A stretch of 64,000 bases of DNA from Halomonas sp. Bachu 37 (GTDB lineage: Bacteria; Pseudomonadota; Gammaproteobacteria; Pseudomonadales; Halomonadaceae): assembly GCF_039691755.1 (NCBI RefSeq), contig NZ_CP137552.1, positions 2,480,001 through 2,544,000 of the forward strand, given 5' to 3'. Positions 55,655 through 64,000 of this stretch are shown here, piece by piece. The translations under genes were made by a program, and so were the position numbers. The notes under the pieces are model-generated. The model was not told the DNA's origin, did no database searches, and saw only the letters and a program-made list of their open reading frames with translations. The number at the start of each line of letters is the position of its first letter. The stretch's first letter is position 1.

Positions 55655-56498
55655 CCGCTTACGCCAACGCCTGGAGGAACTCAACCGCTCCGAACGCAAG
55701 GTCGCCTCGGTGATACTTGACGACCCTGCTGCTGCCACCAGCATGAGCATCGCTACCCTGGCCCAGTCAGCGGGGGTCAGCGAGCCGACGGTGAATCGCT
55801 TTTGCCGAAACTTCGGTGCCAAGGGATATCCCGATTTCAAGATCAAGCTGGCCCAGAGCCTGGCCGGCGGCACACCCTACGTGACCCGTGCGGTGGAGCC
55901 CGGCGACAACGCCTCGCAATATACTCAGAAGATATTCGGCGCCACCATCGCCGCCCTCGACGAAGCGCGACGCGAAGTCGATATGGAGGCCGTCGAGCGC
56001 ATGGTGGACTACCTGATACAGGCCAAGCAGATTCACTTCTTCGGACTCGGCGCTTCCGGTGCGGTAGCCCAGGACGCTCAGCACAAGTTCTTCCGCTTCA
56101 ACCTGCCGGTCATGGCCTATGTGGATGTGCTGATGCAGCGAATGGTCGCCGCAGCGTGCCATACCGGCGACGTGGTGGTGGTGATTTCCTACACCGGCCG
56201 CACCCGCGAGCTGGTGGATATCGCCCGGGTGGCACGGGAATCCGGCGCCGTGGTACTGGGCATAACCGCCCCCGATTCACCCTTGATGCACGAATGCACC
56301 GCGACACTCGACGTTTCCACTCCAGAGGACACCGATCAATATATGCCGATGACGTCGCGCATGATCCAGCTGACCTTGATCGACGTCCTGGCGACCGGCG
56401 TGACGCTCAGGCGCGGCGAGGATTTTCTTCCGCACTTGAAGAAGATCAAGGATAGCCTGCGCGAAACGCGCTTTCCGCTGTCCAAGCCTAACGCTTGA
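55635..56498 (+). CDS. hexR: RpiR family regulator HexR
   Basis: A 287-residue RpiR-type regulator: N-terminal HTH (residues about 3-75: [22 protein letters not shown]) and a SIS sugar-phosphate domain (about 125-250: [36 protein letters not shown]). In Pseudomonas and Halomonas HexR represses Entner-Doudoroff and glucose genes and is released by KDPG. ATG 55635 has GGAGA six bases upstream and overlaps the EAL gene by 20 bases. None of its usual targets (zwf, edd, gap) is in this window. Confidence 0.9.
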   Translation: MAHDLLDRLRQRLEELNRSERKVASVILDDPAAATSMSIATLAQSAGVSEPTVNRFCRNFGAKGYPDFKIKLAQSLAGGTPYVTRAVEPGDNASQYTQKIFGATIAALDEARREVDMEAVERMVDYLIQAKQIHFFGLGASGAVAQDAQHKFFRFNLPVMAYVDVLMQRMVAAACHTGDVVVVISYTGRTRELVDIARVARESGAVVLGITAPDSPLMHECTATLDVSTPEDTDQYMPMTSRMIQLTLIDVLATGVTLRRGEDFLPHLKKIKDSLRETRFPLSKPNA

Positions 56499-56561
56499 TC
56501 AAGCATTCAGACGTTGGTACGGGTTATTCCGCACAATCGAGCAAGCGGCCCGAACGGCGAA

Positions 56562-57416
56562 TTAACGCAGGATCAATACCGGCAGGGTGGCGTTGCGCAG
56601 CATCGCGGTAGTGGTACTACCCAGCAGCAGGTGGCGAATGCGCGAGTGACCGTAGGCTCCCATCACCAGCATGTCGATGGCGTGTTCCTGTTGATAAGCT
56701 CGCAGCGTAGCCTCCACTTCACCGGCGCGGATGGCGCCTTCGGCGTCATGTCCGGCATCGCGCAAGGTAGCAACAGCCCACTCCAGCTGGGAGCAATGCT
56801 CCGCGGTTTCCGCCCCGACGATCACCACATGGCAGGCGGCCTCTTGAAATAGCGGGCTTCGCGCCAGCATATCCACGCCTTTGCGAGCGGTGTTGCTGCC
56901 GTCGAACGCTATCATCACTTTTTCCGGGCGATGGAAGGTCGGCGGTGCCATAAGGATCGGCCGATGCATCTGGCGTACCACGCGCTCCAGGTTGGCCCCC
57001 AGATGGCCGCTGGCCTGGTCGGCGGTTTCTCCCCGCTTGCCTACCACCAACAGACGTATCTCGCTTTCCAGCTCGACCAGGGCTTCCACCAGGGTGCCGT
57101 TGCGCTGGCGGGTGAGCGAGCCGCCTGCTCCGTGCGCTGTCGCCCGCTCCTTGGCCGCTTCCAGCATCAATCGACCATGCTCGCGGGCAACCTTGGCACG
57201 CTGCTCGTCCAGCTCCGAAAGTCTTTCCAGCAGGTGCTCGCGGGTGCCCAGCCCCAGGTTGCCGGATAGTTCGGGTTCGGAGACCTGGGGATGATTATCC
57301 ACTACATGAACAAAGGTAAGCGGAGCCTCCAGCGCCAGCGCAGCCCAGGCGGCGTAGTCGCATACTCCTTCGGAAAAATAGGAACCATCGACAGCAGCCA
57401 GTACCTGCTCGGACAT
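56562..57416 (-). CDS. Tandem-domain universal stress protein (first paralog)
   Basis: A 284-residue protein with two Usp domains (about 1-150 and 155-284). The second has the ATP-binding signature GAYGHSRIRHLLLGST (G-2x-G-9x-G-S). Its closest visible relative is the protein at 59264-60118: same length, mostly identical and collinear throughout, from the DGSYFSE.VCDYAAWA start to the STTTAM.R end. Probably a duplicate. Convergent with hexR by 63 bases; its leader is separated from the upstream ABM gene by 89 bases. Confidence 0.88.
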   Translation of the reverse strand: MSEQVLAAVDGSYFSEGVCDYAAWAALALEAPLTFVHVVDNHPQVSEPELSGNLGLGTREHLLERLSELDEQRAKVAREHGRLMLEAAKERATAHGAGGSLTRQRNGTLVEALVELESEIRLLVVGKRGETADQASGHLGANLERVVRQMHRPILMAPPTFHRPEKVMIAFDGSNTARKGVDMLARSPLFQEAACHVVIVGAETAEHCSQLEWAVATLRDAGHDAEGAIRAGEVEATLRAYQQEHAIDMLVMGAYGHSRIRHLLLGSTTTAMLRNATLPVLILR

Positions 57417-57505
57417 GGGCGAACTCCTTGAGTAGGTGCGAAAGGAATATTGTTATTGGAATCACCCTTTCTACACCATTCTGGCTGGATCAGCACACTC
57501 CGGGC

Positions 57506-57871
57506 TTACCTTGATGAGTCGCCCTGCAAGACGGGAGCATCGAAGCTCAGCGGTTCGTCGGTATAGACACAGACATTGGCATCTTCGATATCCCCTTCAG
57601 GTGAGTGTAGATGGGTGGCAAAGAACTCCCGTATTTCCCGGCGTTGGCAATGGGCTTCGAAGGCTTGTCGATTCGCCCAGATCTCATGAAACACGATGGG
57701 ATAGCTGGAACCCGGGGCATTGGGATGATCGATATGCCGGGTTACGGTGTAGCGGATGCAGCCATCTTCACGGTGTGAGTTGGGCTCCAGAGCCTGGAGC
57801 GCCTTGAATACCGATTCTTCCTTTCCCGGCTTGGGCTTGAAGTTGGCGATACAGTAGATTTTTTCGGACAT
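57506..57871 (-). CDS. ABM domain protein (putative quinol monooxygenase type)
   Basis: A 121-residue ferredoxin-like fold protein of the antibiotic biosynthesis monooxygenase family: MSEKIYCIANFKPKPGKEES, SHREDGCIRYTVTRH, and FHEIWANRQAFEAHCQRREI, typical of the dimeric YgiN group. ATG 57871 is chosen from family length; the open frame runs on into the spacer. It lies between cfa and the first UspA gene; function in oxidative stress or quinone metabolism is family-based only. Confidence 0.85.
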   Translation of the reverse strand: MSEKIYCIANFKPKPGKEESVFKALQALEPNSHREDGCIRYTVTRHIDHPNAPGSSYPIVFHEIWANRQAFEAHCQRREIREFFATHLHSPEGDIEDANVCVYTDEPLSFDAPVLQGDSSR

Positions 57872-57935
57872 GATAATTCCATCAAGTGTTAACAAAGAAA
57901 AACGCTTACAGGCTTCGGTCGCCAAGCCGACAGTT

Positions 57936-59093
57936 TCAACTAACGCGCCGGTAACCGCCCAACACGCCTTCTTTGCTGAAGACAAACTGCCATAGCTGAA
58001 GGTTGCGGGCACGAAACGCCCCCGCACAACTCAGCAGGTAATAGCGCCACATGCGATAGAAGCGTTCACCATACTGCGCTTCGAAACGTGGCCAGGCGGC
58101 TTCAAAATTCCGGTGCCAGGCCATCAACGTCTTGTCGTAATCGGCGCCGAAATTATGCACATCTTCGCATACGAACAGGCCTTCGGCGGCATCGGTGATA
58201 TGGCCCATCGCAGGAAGCTCCCCATTGGGAAAAATATACTTGTCGACCCAAGGGTCGGATGCCGTGCTGCGTATATTCTTGCCAATGGTATGGAGCAGGA
58301 ACAGACCATCATCCTTGAGACAACGATTGGCGACGTCCATGTACTGGCGATAATTCTTGTGGCCGACATGCTCGAACATGCCAACGCTGACGATACGATC
58401 GAACTGTTCGGTCTCGTCGCGATAATCCTGCAGACGAAACTCGACCGGCAGGTGACTATTCATCAGGCTCTTGCCGTATTCCGCCTGTTCACGGGAGATG
58501 GTCAGCCCCACGCACTCCACGCCGTAATGCTCGGCGGCATAGGCCATGAAGCTGCCCCAGCCGCAACCGATATCGAGCACTCGCATGCCGGGTTTCAGCT
58601 CAAGCTTACGACAGATCAGATCCAGCTTGGCTTGTTGAGCCTCTTCCAGAGTATCGGCCTGCTGCCAATAACCACAGGTATAGGTCATGCGCGAATCAAG
58701 CATCGCAGCGTAGAAGTCGTTTCCCAGGTCATAATGCTTCTCGCCCACTTCCCAGGCTCGCCTGGCGTTCTGCCGATTGAGCAGACGCGTACGCAGGGAA
58801 TGGAACATCAACTGGGTGGGTTTGATTCGTTCCGGCAAGCGGGCACGTAACAAGCGCAGAAAGAACTCATCCAGATATTCGGCTTCCCACTCGCCATTCA
58901 CATAGCTTTCTCCAAGCCCGAGATTGCCACGGGCAAGGGCATTGTCGATGACACCATGAGCATTAAACCGGATGTCCCAGGGACGGTTGCCGTTTATGTG
59001 GATATCGGCTTGTTCCAGCAAATCGGCAACGAAACGATGGGACGTGGAACTTTCATCGAAGAAAGCGGTGTGTTGCTCCGTTGAGGTATTCAT
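57936..59093 (-). CDS. cfa: Cyclopropane-fatty-acyl-phospholipid synthase
   Basis: A 385-residue SAM-dependent methyltransferase: RFVADLLEQADI, the HYDLGNDFYAAMLDSRMTYTC substrate region, SAM motif VLDIGCGWGSFMAYAA, and LGLTISREQAEYGK equivalent (VGLTISREQAEYGKSL). Adds a methylene bridge to unsaturated acyl chains of membrane phospholipids, a classical stationary-phase and acid/osmotic change, often RpoS-controlled. ATG 59093 has GAGGAG seven bases upstream. Sits between the ABM gene and the second UspA gene. Confidence 0.96.
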   Translation of the reverse strand: MNTSTEQHTAFFDESSTSHRFVADLLEQADIHINGNRPWDIRFNAHGVIDNALARGNLGLGESYVNGEWEAEYLDEFFLRLLRARLPERIKPTQLMFHSLRTRLLNRQNARRAWEVGEKHYDLGNDFYAAMLDSRMTYTCGYWQQADTLEEAQQAKLDLICRKLELKPGMRVLDIGCGWGSFMAYAAEHYGVECVGLTISREQAEYGKSLMNSHLPVEFRLQDYRDETEQFDRIVSVGMFEHVGHKNYRQYMDVANRCLKDDGLFLLHTIGKNIRSTASDPWVDKYIFPNGELPAMGHITDAAEGLFVCEDVHNFGADYDKTLMAWHRNFEAAWPRFEAQYGERFYRMWRYYLLSCAGAFRARNLQLWQFVFSKEGVLGGYRRVS

Positions 59094-59229
59094 GGGTCGA
59101 CTCCTCGCGCTACTCCATAGATTCAAGAACCATTTCATTCGGCTTAGAACCGCGGAGTCGCTTATGGCGGATTCAAACGTATTGTCTATCTCCTGGTTTC
59201 TTTACTTATTGCACAAAGTAAATATAAGC

Positions 59230-59248
59230 CGACCACGATAAGTGGTCG
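59230..59248 (-). terminator. Candidate terminator after the second UspA gene
   Basis: CGACCAC (59230-59236) and GTGGTCG (59242-59248) form a 7-bp stem with a 5-nt loop just after the minus-strand stop at 59264; the tail on the minus strand is only moderately T rich. Confidence 0.5.
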
Positions 59249-59263
59249 ACTTCAATCGCCGCT

Positions 59264-60118
59264 CTAGCGCAACAGCAGTACCGGAATCTTGCTACTGCGC
59301 ATCATGGCGGTAGTGGTACTGCCCACCAGCAGGTGGCGGATACGGGAGTGGCCGTAGGCTCCCATCACCATCAAATCGATGCTCTGTTCTCGCTGATAAG
59401 CCGCCAAGGTTTCTTCCACCTCCCCTGCCCGAATCGCGCCTTCCGCCTGGTGGCCGCCTTCTTTCAGAATGCCCAGGGCCCAGTCCAGTTGGGAGCGATG
59501 CTCGGCGGTTTCCGAGCCGACGATGACCACATGGCACGCTGCCGCTTTGAACAGCGGGCTACGGGCCAGCATTTCCACTCCCTTGCGCGCCGTCTTGCTG
59601 CCGTCGAAGGCCATCAGTACTTTTTCAGGGCGTTTGAAAGTGCCGGTCACCATGAGAATCGGACGGTGCAATTCCCGTACCACTCGTTCCAGGTTGGAGC
59701 CCAGGTGGCCGCTGGCCTGACCGGCGGTTTCTCCCCGCTTGCCCACGACCAACAGGCGTATCTCGTCTTCCAGCTCGACCAGGGTCTCCACCAGTGTGCC
59801 ATTGCGTTGGCGCCTGGCCGGTGCTTCAACTCCGTCTTCTATCGCGCGCGCCTGGGCCGCCTCCAGCATCAAGCGCCCCTGCTCGCGGCTCACCTTGGCG
59901 CGCTGCTCGTCCAGGTCGGAAAGTTCCTTGAGAAGTTTCTCCCGCGCCCCCAGGCGCAGATTGCCGGTGAGATTCGATTCCGCTGTCTGCGGATGATTGT
60001 CCACAACATGCATGAAGGTCAGTGGCGCTTCCAGTGCCAGGCTGGCCCAGGCGGCGTAGTCGCATACGACTTCGGAAAAATACGAGCCGTCGATCGCGGC
60101 CATCACTTGGTCTGTCAT
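59264..60118 (-). CDS. Tandem-domain universal stress protein (second paralog)
   Basis: A 284-residue protein with two Usp domains and ATP-binding signature GAYGHSRIRHLLVGST in the second. Nearly collinear with the protein at 56562-57416 (both start with .DGSYFSE.VCDYAAWA). It follows the SulP transporter gene by 17 bases, so the two are probably co-transcribed, and a regulatory role on that transporter is plausible; it is the only Usp gene here placed beside a transporter in the same operon apart from the small one at 10676. Confidence 0.88.
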   Translation of the reverse strand: MTDQVMAAIDGSYFSEVVCDYAAWASLALEAPLTFMHVVDNHPQTAESNLTGNLRLGAREKLLKELSDLDEQRAKVSREQGRLMLEAAQARAIEDGVEAPARRQRNGTLVETLVELEDEIRLLVVGKRGETAGQASGHLGSNLERVVRELHRPILMVTGTFKRPEKVLMAFDGSKTARKGVEMLARSPLFKAAACHVVIVGSETAEHRSQLDWALGILKEGGHQAEGAIRAGEVEETLAAYQREQSIDLMVMGAYGHSRIRHLLVGSTTTAMMRSSKIPVLLLR

Positions 60119-60135
60119 GTTTCTCTCCCGCGCAA

Positions 60136-61626
60136 TTAGTGGCCGCCCATGAGCTTTTCGACGGCATCCGGATCGTTGTGAACCGCATAGCGGTCGACGA
60201 TGGTGGCGCTGGCCTCGTTCAGGCCGAACAACTCGACTTCGGTCCCCTCGCGGCGGAACTTGATGACCACTCGGTCCAGCGCCTGCACGGCGGTAATGTC
60301 CCAGAAGTGGGCACGTGACAGGTTGATGGTCACCTTGTCGATGCTCTCCTTGAAATCGAAGGCGCCATTGAAGTGCTCGGAAGAGGCGAAGAACACCTGC
60401 CCTACTACCTCGTACTCACGCTCGCGCCCGGCATCGATCTCCCTGGAGCCGATATACAGGATATTGCCCACCTTGTTGGCGAAAAACAGCGCGGCAAGCA
60501 GGACACCGACAAAGACGCCAATGGCCAGATTATGGGTGAAGACCACCACCACGACGGTAGCGAGCATGACGATATTGGTGCTCATGGGATGCTTCTTCAG
60601 ATCGCGAATGGATTCCCAGCTGAACGTCCCGATGGAGACCATGATCATCACCGCGACCAGCGCCGCCATGGGAATCTGCGATACCCAGTCGGAGAGGAAC
60701 ACGACCAGGATCAGCAGAACCACCCCGGCGACAAGAGTGGAGAGTCTCCCACGTCCACCCGACTTCACGTTTATCACCGACTGGCCGATCATCGCGCAAC
60801 CAGCCATGCCGCCCAGAAGCCCCGAGCCGATGTTGGCGATGCCCTGCCCCTTGCACTCGCGATTCTTGTCGCTGGGGGTATCGGTCAGATCGTCGACGAT
60901 AGTCGCCGTCATCAACGACTCCAGAAGGCCCACTACGGCGAGCATTACCGAGTATGGCAGTATGATCATCAAGGTATCGAGATTCAGCGGCACATTCGGC
61001 CACAGAAAAACCGGCAATGTGTCTGGAAGCTCGCCCATGTCGCCGACGCTGCGGATATCCATGCCGCTCACCATGTAGACGATGGTCAGCACCACGATGC
61101 ATACCAGCGGAGAGGGAATGGACTTGCCGATTACCGGCAGATAGGGAAACAGGTAGATGATGCCCAAGCCTGCCATCGTCATGGCGTAGACGTGCCAGGT
61201 GACGTTGGTGAGTTCGGGTAGCTGAGCCATGAAGATCAGGATCGCCAGGGCATTGACGAAGCCTGTCACCACCGAGCGCGAGACGAAACGCATCAGTTCG
61301 GCGAGCCGCAGGTAGCCGGCGACGATCTGCAAGACTCCGGTCAAAAGCGTCGCGGCCAGCAGATACTCGAGGCCATGCTCGCGAACCAGTGTCACCATCA
61401 ACAAGGCCATGGCGCCGGTGGCAGCGGATATCATGCCCGGGCGGCCTCCGGTAAAGGCAATCACGACCGCGATACAGAACGAGGCATATAGCCCCACCTT
61501 AGGGTCCACTCCGGCGATGATGGAGAAGGCGATCGCCTCGGGAATCAACGCCAGGGCCACGACGATCCCGGCCAGGGTGTCGCCCTTGACATTGGAAAAC
61601 CAGCTTTGCTTGAGAGTTTGCAGCAT
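60136..61626 (-). CDS. SulP family anion transporter with STAS domain
   Basis: A 496-residue SLC26/SulP carrier: N-terminal [26 protein letters not shown] (first helix region), about 12-14 helices, then a C-terminal STAS domain from about 390 ([20 protein letters not shown]). SulP members move sulfate, bicarbonate, or dicarboxylates in bacteria. A Usp gene directly downstream suggests regulated transport; the substrate is not readable. The leader contains a 14-bp palindrome TTAGAA-TC-TTCTAA (61717-61730). Confidence 0.92.
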   Translation of the reverse strand: MLQTLKQSWFSNVKGDTLAGIVVALALIPEAIAFSIIAGVDPKVGLYASFCIAVVIAFTGGRPGMISAATGAMALLMVTLVREHGLEYLLAATLLTGVLQIVAGYLRLAELMRFVSRSVVTGFVNALAILIFMAQLPELTNVTWHVYAMTMAGLGIIYLFPYLPVIGKSIPSPLVCIVVLTIVYMVSGMDIRSVGDMGELPDTLPVFLWPNVPLNLDTLMIILPYSVMLAVVGLLESLMTATIVDDLTDTPSDKNRECKGQGIANIGSGLLGGMAGCAMIGQSVINVKSGGRGRLSTLVAGVVLLILVVFLSDWVSQIPMAALVAVMIMVSIGTFSWESIRDLKKHPMSTNIVMLATVVVVVFTHNLAIGVFVGVLLAALFFANKVGNILYIGSREIDAGREREYEVVGQVFFASSEHFNGAFDFKESIDKVTINLSRAHFWDITAVQALDRVVIKFRREGTEVELFGLNEASATIVDRYAVHNDPDAVEKLMGGH

Positions 61627-62078
61627 ACGGGGGTCCAGAGGAGGAAAGTTAATGACAAGCGATTTTCATGCCACCTTTACAGGCAGCAGGAAGATATCGC
61701 GTGAAAGACGCAAGTTTTAGAATCTTCTAATTACGAGAGTTACCGCTACGTGCGGCATAATGACGACCACAAGGTGCCGTCGCGCCATGACAGCATGATG
61801 ACGCTAAAAGACTGGGGAGGGGGCTTAACGCTAGGGTGGACTGCAGGCGGTCATTGAAATATCCAATAAGAATTGGCGTTTTGCAGCGCAAGAAATTACC
61901 GGGTTACTGGCCCTTGATTGAATCCTTGCGACAAGAGAGGCGGGATTCTAGCAGGATTTCCCTGCGACTTCACACCGCGGCTCTTCTACGGTCATCCATA
62001 GCTATCCCACGGCTGTTTATCCAATCTCCCCACAGCCGGCCAAGACGGCTGCGGGAGAATAGAGCGGATCGCGTTGAG
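61627..62078. other. Spacer between sulP start and slipin stop
   Basis: 452 bases without a supported gene. Holds the sulP leader with the palindrome TTAGAA-TC-TTCTAA (61717-61730), an AT-rich patch (61700-61760), and near the right end a 6-bp hairpin CAGCCG/CGGCTG (62033-62038, 62046-62051) that may end the slipin transcript. An open frame at 61836-62222 overlaps the slipin gene on the other strand and is not believable. Confidence 0.5.
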
Positions 62079-62861
62079 TCATGCCTCGTTGGCAGGCGGG
62101 TTACGGGTCTCGGCGTGCTGTCGCATGTGCTTGAAGGCCTCCATGATATCCATCGGCAAGGGAAACACGATCGTCGAGGCGTTCTTGTTACTCATGTCGC
62201 TCATGGTCTGCAGGTAACGTAGCTGCAGAGCGGCGGAATTCTCCTGCATCACGTTGGCCGCCTCGACCAGCTTTTTCGATGCCTGCAACTCACCTTCGGC
62301 ATGGATCACCTTGGCCCGCCGCTCGCGCTCGGCTTCCGCCTGGCGGGCGATGGCACGGATCATGCTCTCGTCCAGGTCGACATGCTTGATCTCCACATTG
62401 GCCACCTTGATACCCCACTCCTCGGTCTGCACATCGAGGATTTCCTGGATATCGTCGTTCAGCCTGTCGCGCTCGGATAGCATTTCATCGAGATCATGCT
62501 TGCCGAGCACCGAACGCAGCGTGGTCTGGGCCAGCTGGCTGGTGGCGATGGTAAAGTTCTCTACCTGAATGATCGCCTTTTCCGGGTCGATGACCCGAAA
62601 GTAGAGCACTGCATTCACCTTGACCGTCACGTTGTCCTGGGAAATGACATCCTGCTCCGGCACGTCCATGGTGATGGTACGCAGGTCCACCACTTCCATC
62701 TTCTGGATACCGGGGATGATGATGAACAGCCCCGGTCCCTTGACGCTCTGGTAGCGCCCGAGGAAAAACACCACGCCGCGCTTGTACTCCGGCAGGATAC
62801 GAATCGAGGCCGCCACCAGCATCAGTAGCAGCACCACGGGTACGAGATAGGAAAGCATCAT
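62079..62861 (-). CDS. Slipin (SPFH/stomatin family membrane protein)
   Basis: A 260-residue protein: one N-terminal membrane helix ([20 protein letters not shown]) and an SPFH/prohibitin domain ([40 protein letters not shown]) followed by the helical region [20 protein letters not shown]. Forms membrane microdomain scaffolds; partner of an NfeD-type protein encoded 25 bases upstream. ATG 62861 has AAGGAG seven bases upstream. Confidence 0.93.
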   Translation of the reverse strand: MMLSYLVPVVLLLMLVAASIRILPEYKRGVVFFLGRYQSVKGPGLFIIIPGIQKMEVVDLRTITMDVPEQDVISQDNVTVKVNAVLYFRVIDPEKAIIQVENFTIATSQLAQTTLRSVLGKHDLDEMLSERDRLNDDIQEILDVQTEEWGIKVANVEIKHVDLDESMIRAIARQAEAERERRAKVIHAEGELQASKKLVEAANVMQENSAALQLRYLQTMSDMSNKNASTIVFPLPMDIMEAFKHMRQHAETRNPPANEA

Positions 62862-62886
62862 GGCCTGGCTCCTTACGGTTGGATTG

Positions 62887-64000
62887 TCAAAGCATGTCTT
62901 GCGTCTCTTGGGGCTCGCTTGGCGTAAGCGGCTCGATATGCAGCGTCAGCCCATCGACCCCCACCACCCGCAACCGCTGCCCGGCGGATACGGCGCTCGA
63001 GCTGCGTGCTTGCCATCGCTCTCCGCCCAGCCGCACGTACCCTCGCGTAGCAAAGGCCTCCAGGGCGATGACCTCATGGCCGATCAGTCCCGACTCGCCC
63101 GTTTTCGCCGCGTGACGCCTAAGCTCCATGAAACGGGTCAGGGTCCATAGCATGACACCCGCCGCCAGCAGGGCCACGCCCCCAATCAGCGGTAACGAAA
63201 CGCGCAAATTCTCCGCATCCATCAACATGATCGAACCGAACACGAACGCCGCGATCCCACCGGCGCCCAGCACTCCGAAACTCGGCATCAGCGCCTCACC
63301 CACCATCAATGCCAGCCCCACGACCACCAGGGCCAGCCCTGCGTAGTTGATCGGCAGTACCTGAAACGCGAACATCGCCAGCAGCAGCGAGATGACGCCG
63401 ATCGTGCCGGGGAAGAGCGAGCCCGGGCTTGCCAGCTCGAACACCAGCCCGTAAAAGCCGATGATCATCAGGAAATAGGCTACATTGGGATTGGTGATGA
63501 TGCTCAACAAGCGGGTACGCCAATCCGGGTCGAAGCGCTCGATACCGAGGTCTGCCGTCTGCAGCATCTGCGCTCCGCTCGCCATGACTACCTCGCGACC
63601 GTCGATTCGGGTCAGCAACTCTTCCAGGTCGCCTGCCACTATATCGATGACGTTCTGTTCCAGCGCTTCGCGTTCGGTAAGATTGACCGCCTCGCGCACG
63701 GCTTCTTCCGCCCACTCGGCATTGCGCCCATGGCGTTCGGCCAGGCTGCGGATGAAACTCACGGCATCCTCCAGCACCTTGCGCTCCATGGCGCTGTCGC
63801 CACGCCGCGGCGTCTCGTCAGCGCCTGTTTCGCCCTCTTCGGGGCTGGCATCATCCTCTTCCGGAAAGCCATCACCCCCCATCGATACCGGTGTGGCCGA
63901 GCCCAGGTGCGTCGCCGGTGCCATCGCCGCCACATGGCTGCCGTAGAGCAGGTAGGTACCGGCGCTCGCCGCCCTGGCCCCGCTGGGCGAGACGTACATC
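62887..64000 (-). CDS. NfeD family protein (membrane serine protease), N-terminus beyond window
   Basis: The frame runs off the right edge, so the N-terminal part is missing; 371 residues are seen. The first residues include [16 protein letters not shown] and [17 protein letters not shown], the ClpP-type catalytic Ser region of STOPP/NfeD1b proteases; then an acidic linker, four to five membrane helices and a C-terminal OB-fold ([16 protein letters not shown]). It is coupled to slipin, the usual pair, which is thought to be cleaved by it. Complete catalytic residues cannot be checked. Confidence 0.9.
   Translation of the reverse strand, partial: MYVSPSGARAASAGTYLLYGSHVAAMAPATHLGSATPVSMGGDGFPEEDDASPEEGETGADETPRRGDSAMERKVLEDAVSFIRSLAERHGRNAEWAEEAVREAVNLTEREALEQNVIDIVAGDLEELLTRIDGREVVMASGAQMLQTADLGIERFDPDWRTRLLSIITNPNVAYFLMIIGFYGLVFELASPGSLFPGTIGVISLLLAMFAFQVLPINYAGLALVVVGLALMVGEALMPSFGVLGAGGIAAFVFGSIMLMDAENLRVSLPLIGGVALLAAGVMLWTLTRFMELRRHAAKTGESGLIGHEVIALEAFATRGYVRLGGERWQARSSSAVSAGQRLRVVGVDGLTLHIEPLTPSEPQETQDML

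Noticed and set aside
61836..62222. A 128-codon plus-strand frame at the slipin 3' end
   Set aside because: Overlaps the slipin gene and shows no domain or ribosome site.

Overview
The window is a 64 kb piece of a gammaproteobacterial chromosome. GC-rich coding sequence, Pseudomonas-like housekeeping blocks and betaine-type osmolyte transporters all point to a halophile of the Halomonas group; this is inference from gene content and order, not a database match. I see no phage, insertion sequence, CRISPR array, tRNA or rRNA.

Left part (1-24 kb) is accessory or metabolic. It starts inside a TonB-dependent receptor, followed by a LysR regulator with an AEC carrier, a periplasmic PQQ aldose dehydrogenase, and a histidine kinase / sigma-54 response regulator pair. 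A patch of long non-coding spacers (7.0-8.4 kb) holds two small acidic lipoprotein genes and, between them, a candidate structured small RNA with a strong terminator. Next is an osmolyte block: a betaine-type ABC ATPase and permease without a binding protein, a small universal stress protein and a BCCT carrier. Then come a translationally coupled cNMP/CBS/nucleotidyltransferase + DEDDh exonuclease pair, an EamA exporter, a Cys-rich EAL protein, mtgA, the glutathione-dependent formaldehyde operon (adhC-fghA) with a divergent LysR gene and a perfect 24-nt palindrome between them, sdaA and an unknown membrane protein.

The core (24-53 kb) is conserved. The macromolecular synthesis operon rpsU-dnaG-rpoD diverges from tsaD, which meets plsY tail to tail; folB-folK follow; then cca-apaH-apaG-rsmA-pdxA-surA-lptD run leftward (outer-membrane assembly, ribosome maturation, PLP synthesis) and diverge from amgK-murU (MurNAc recycling), an OsmC-like gene and speD. 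A lipid A acyltransferase and alr follow. The long leftward block ftsB-ispD-ispF-truD-surE-pcm-DUF368-nlpD-rpoS has many 4-nt start/stop overlaps and carries a polyprenyl-phosphate-flippase-type DUF368 gene inserted between pcm and nlpD.

The right end (52.5-64 kb) has a GNAT-fold protein, a REC/degenerate GGDEF/EAL protein overlapping hexR, two closely related tandem-domain universal stress proteins flanking an ABM-domain gene and cfa, a SulP transporter coupled to the second stress protein, and a slipin/NfeD pair cut by the window edge.

The commonest theme is envelope and osmotic stress: osmolyte uptake, four outer-envelope assembly functions, cyclopropane fatty acids, RpoS and three UspA proteins. 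The least explained items are the candidate RNA with its flanking lipoproteins, several short tandem repeats in operon leaders, and the DUF294/exonuclease pair.
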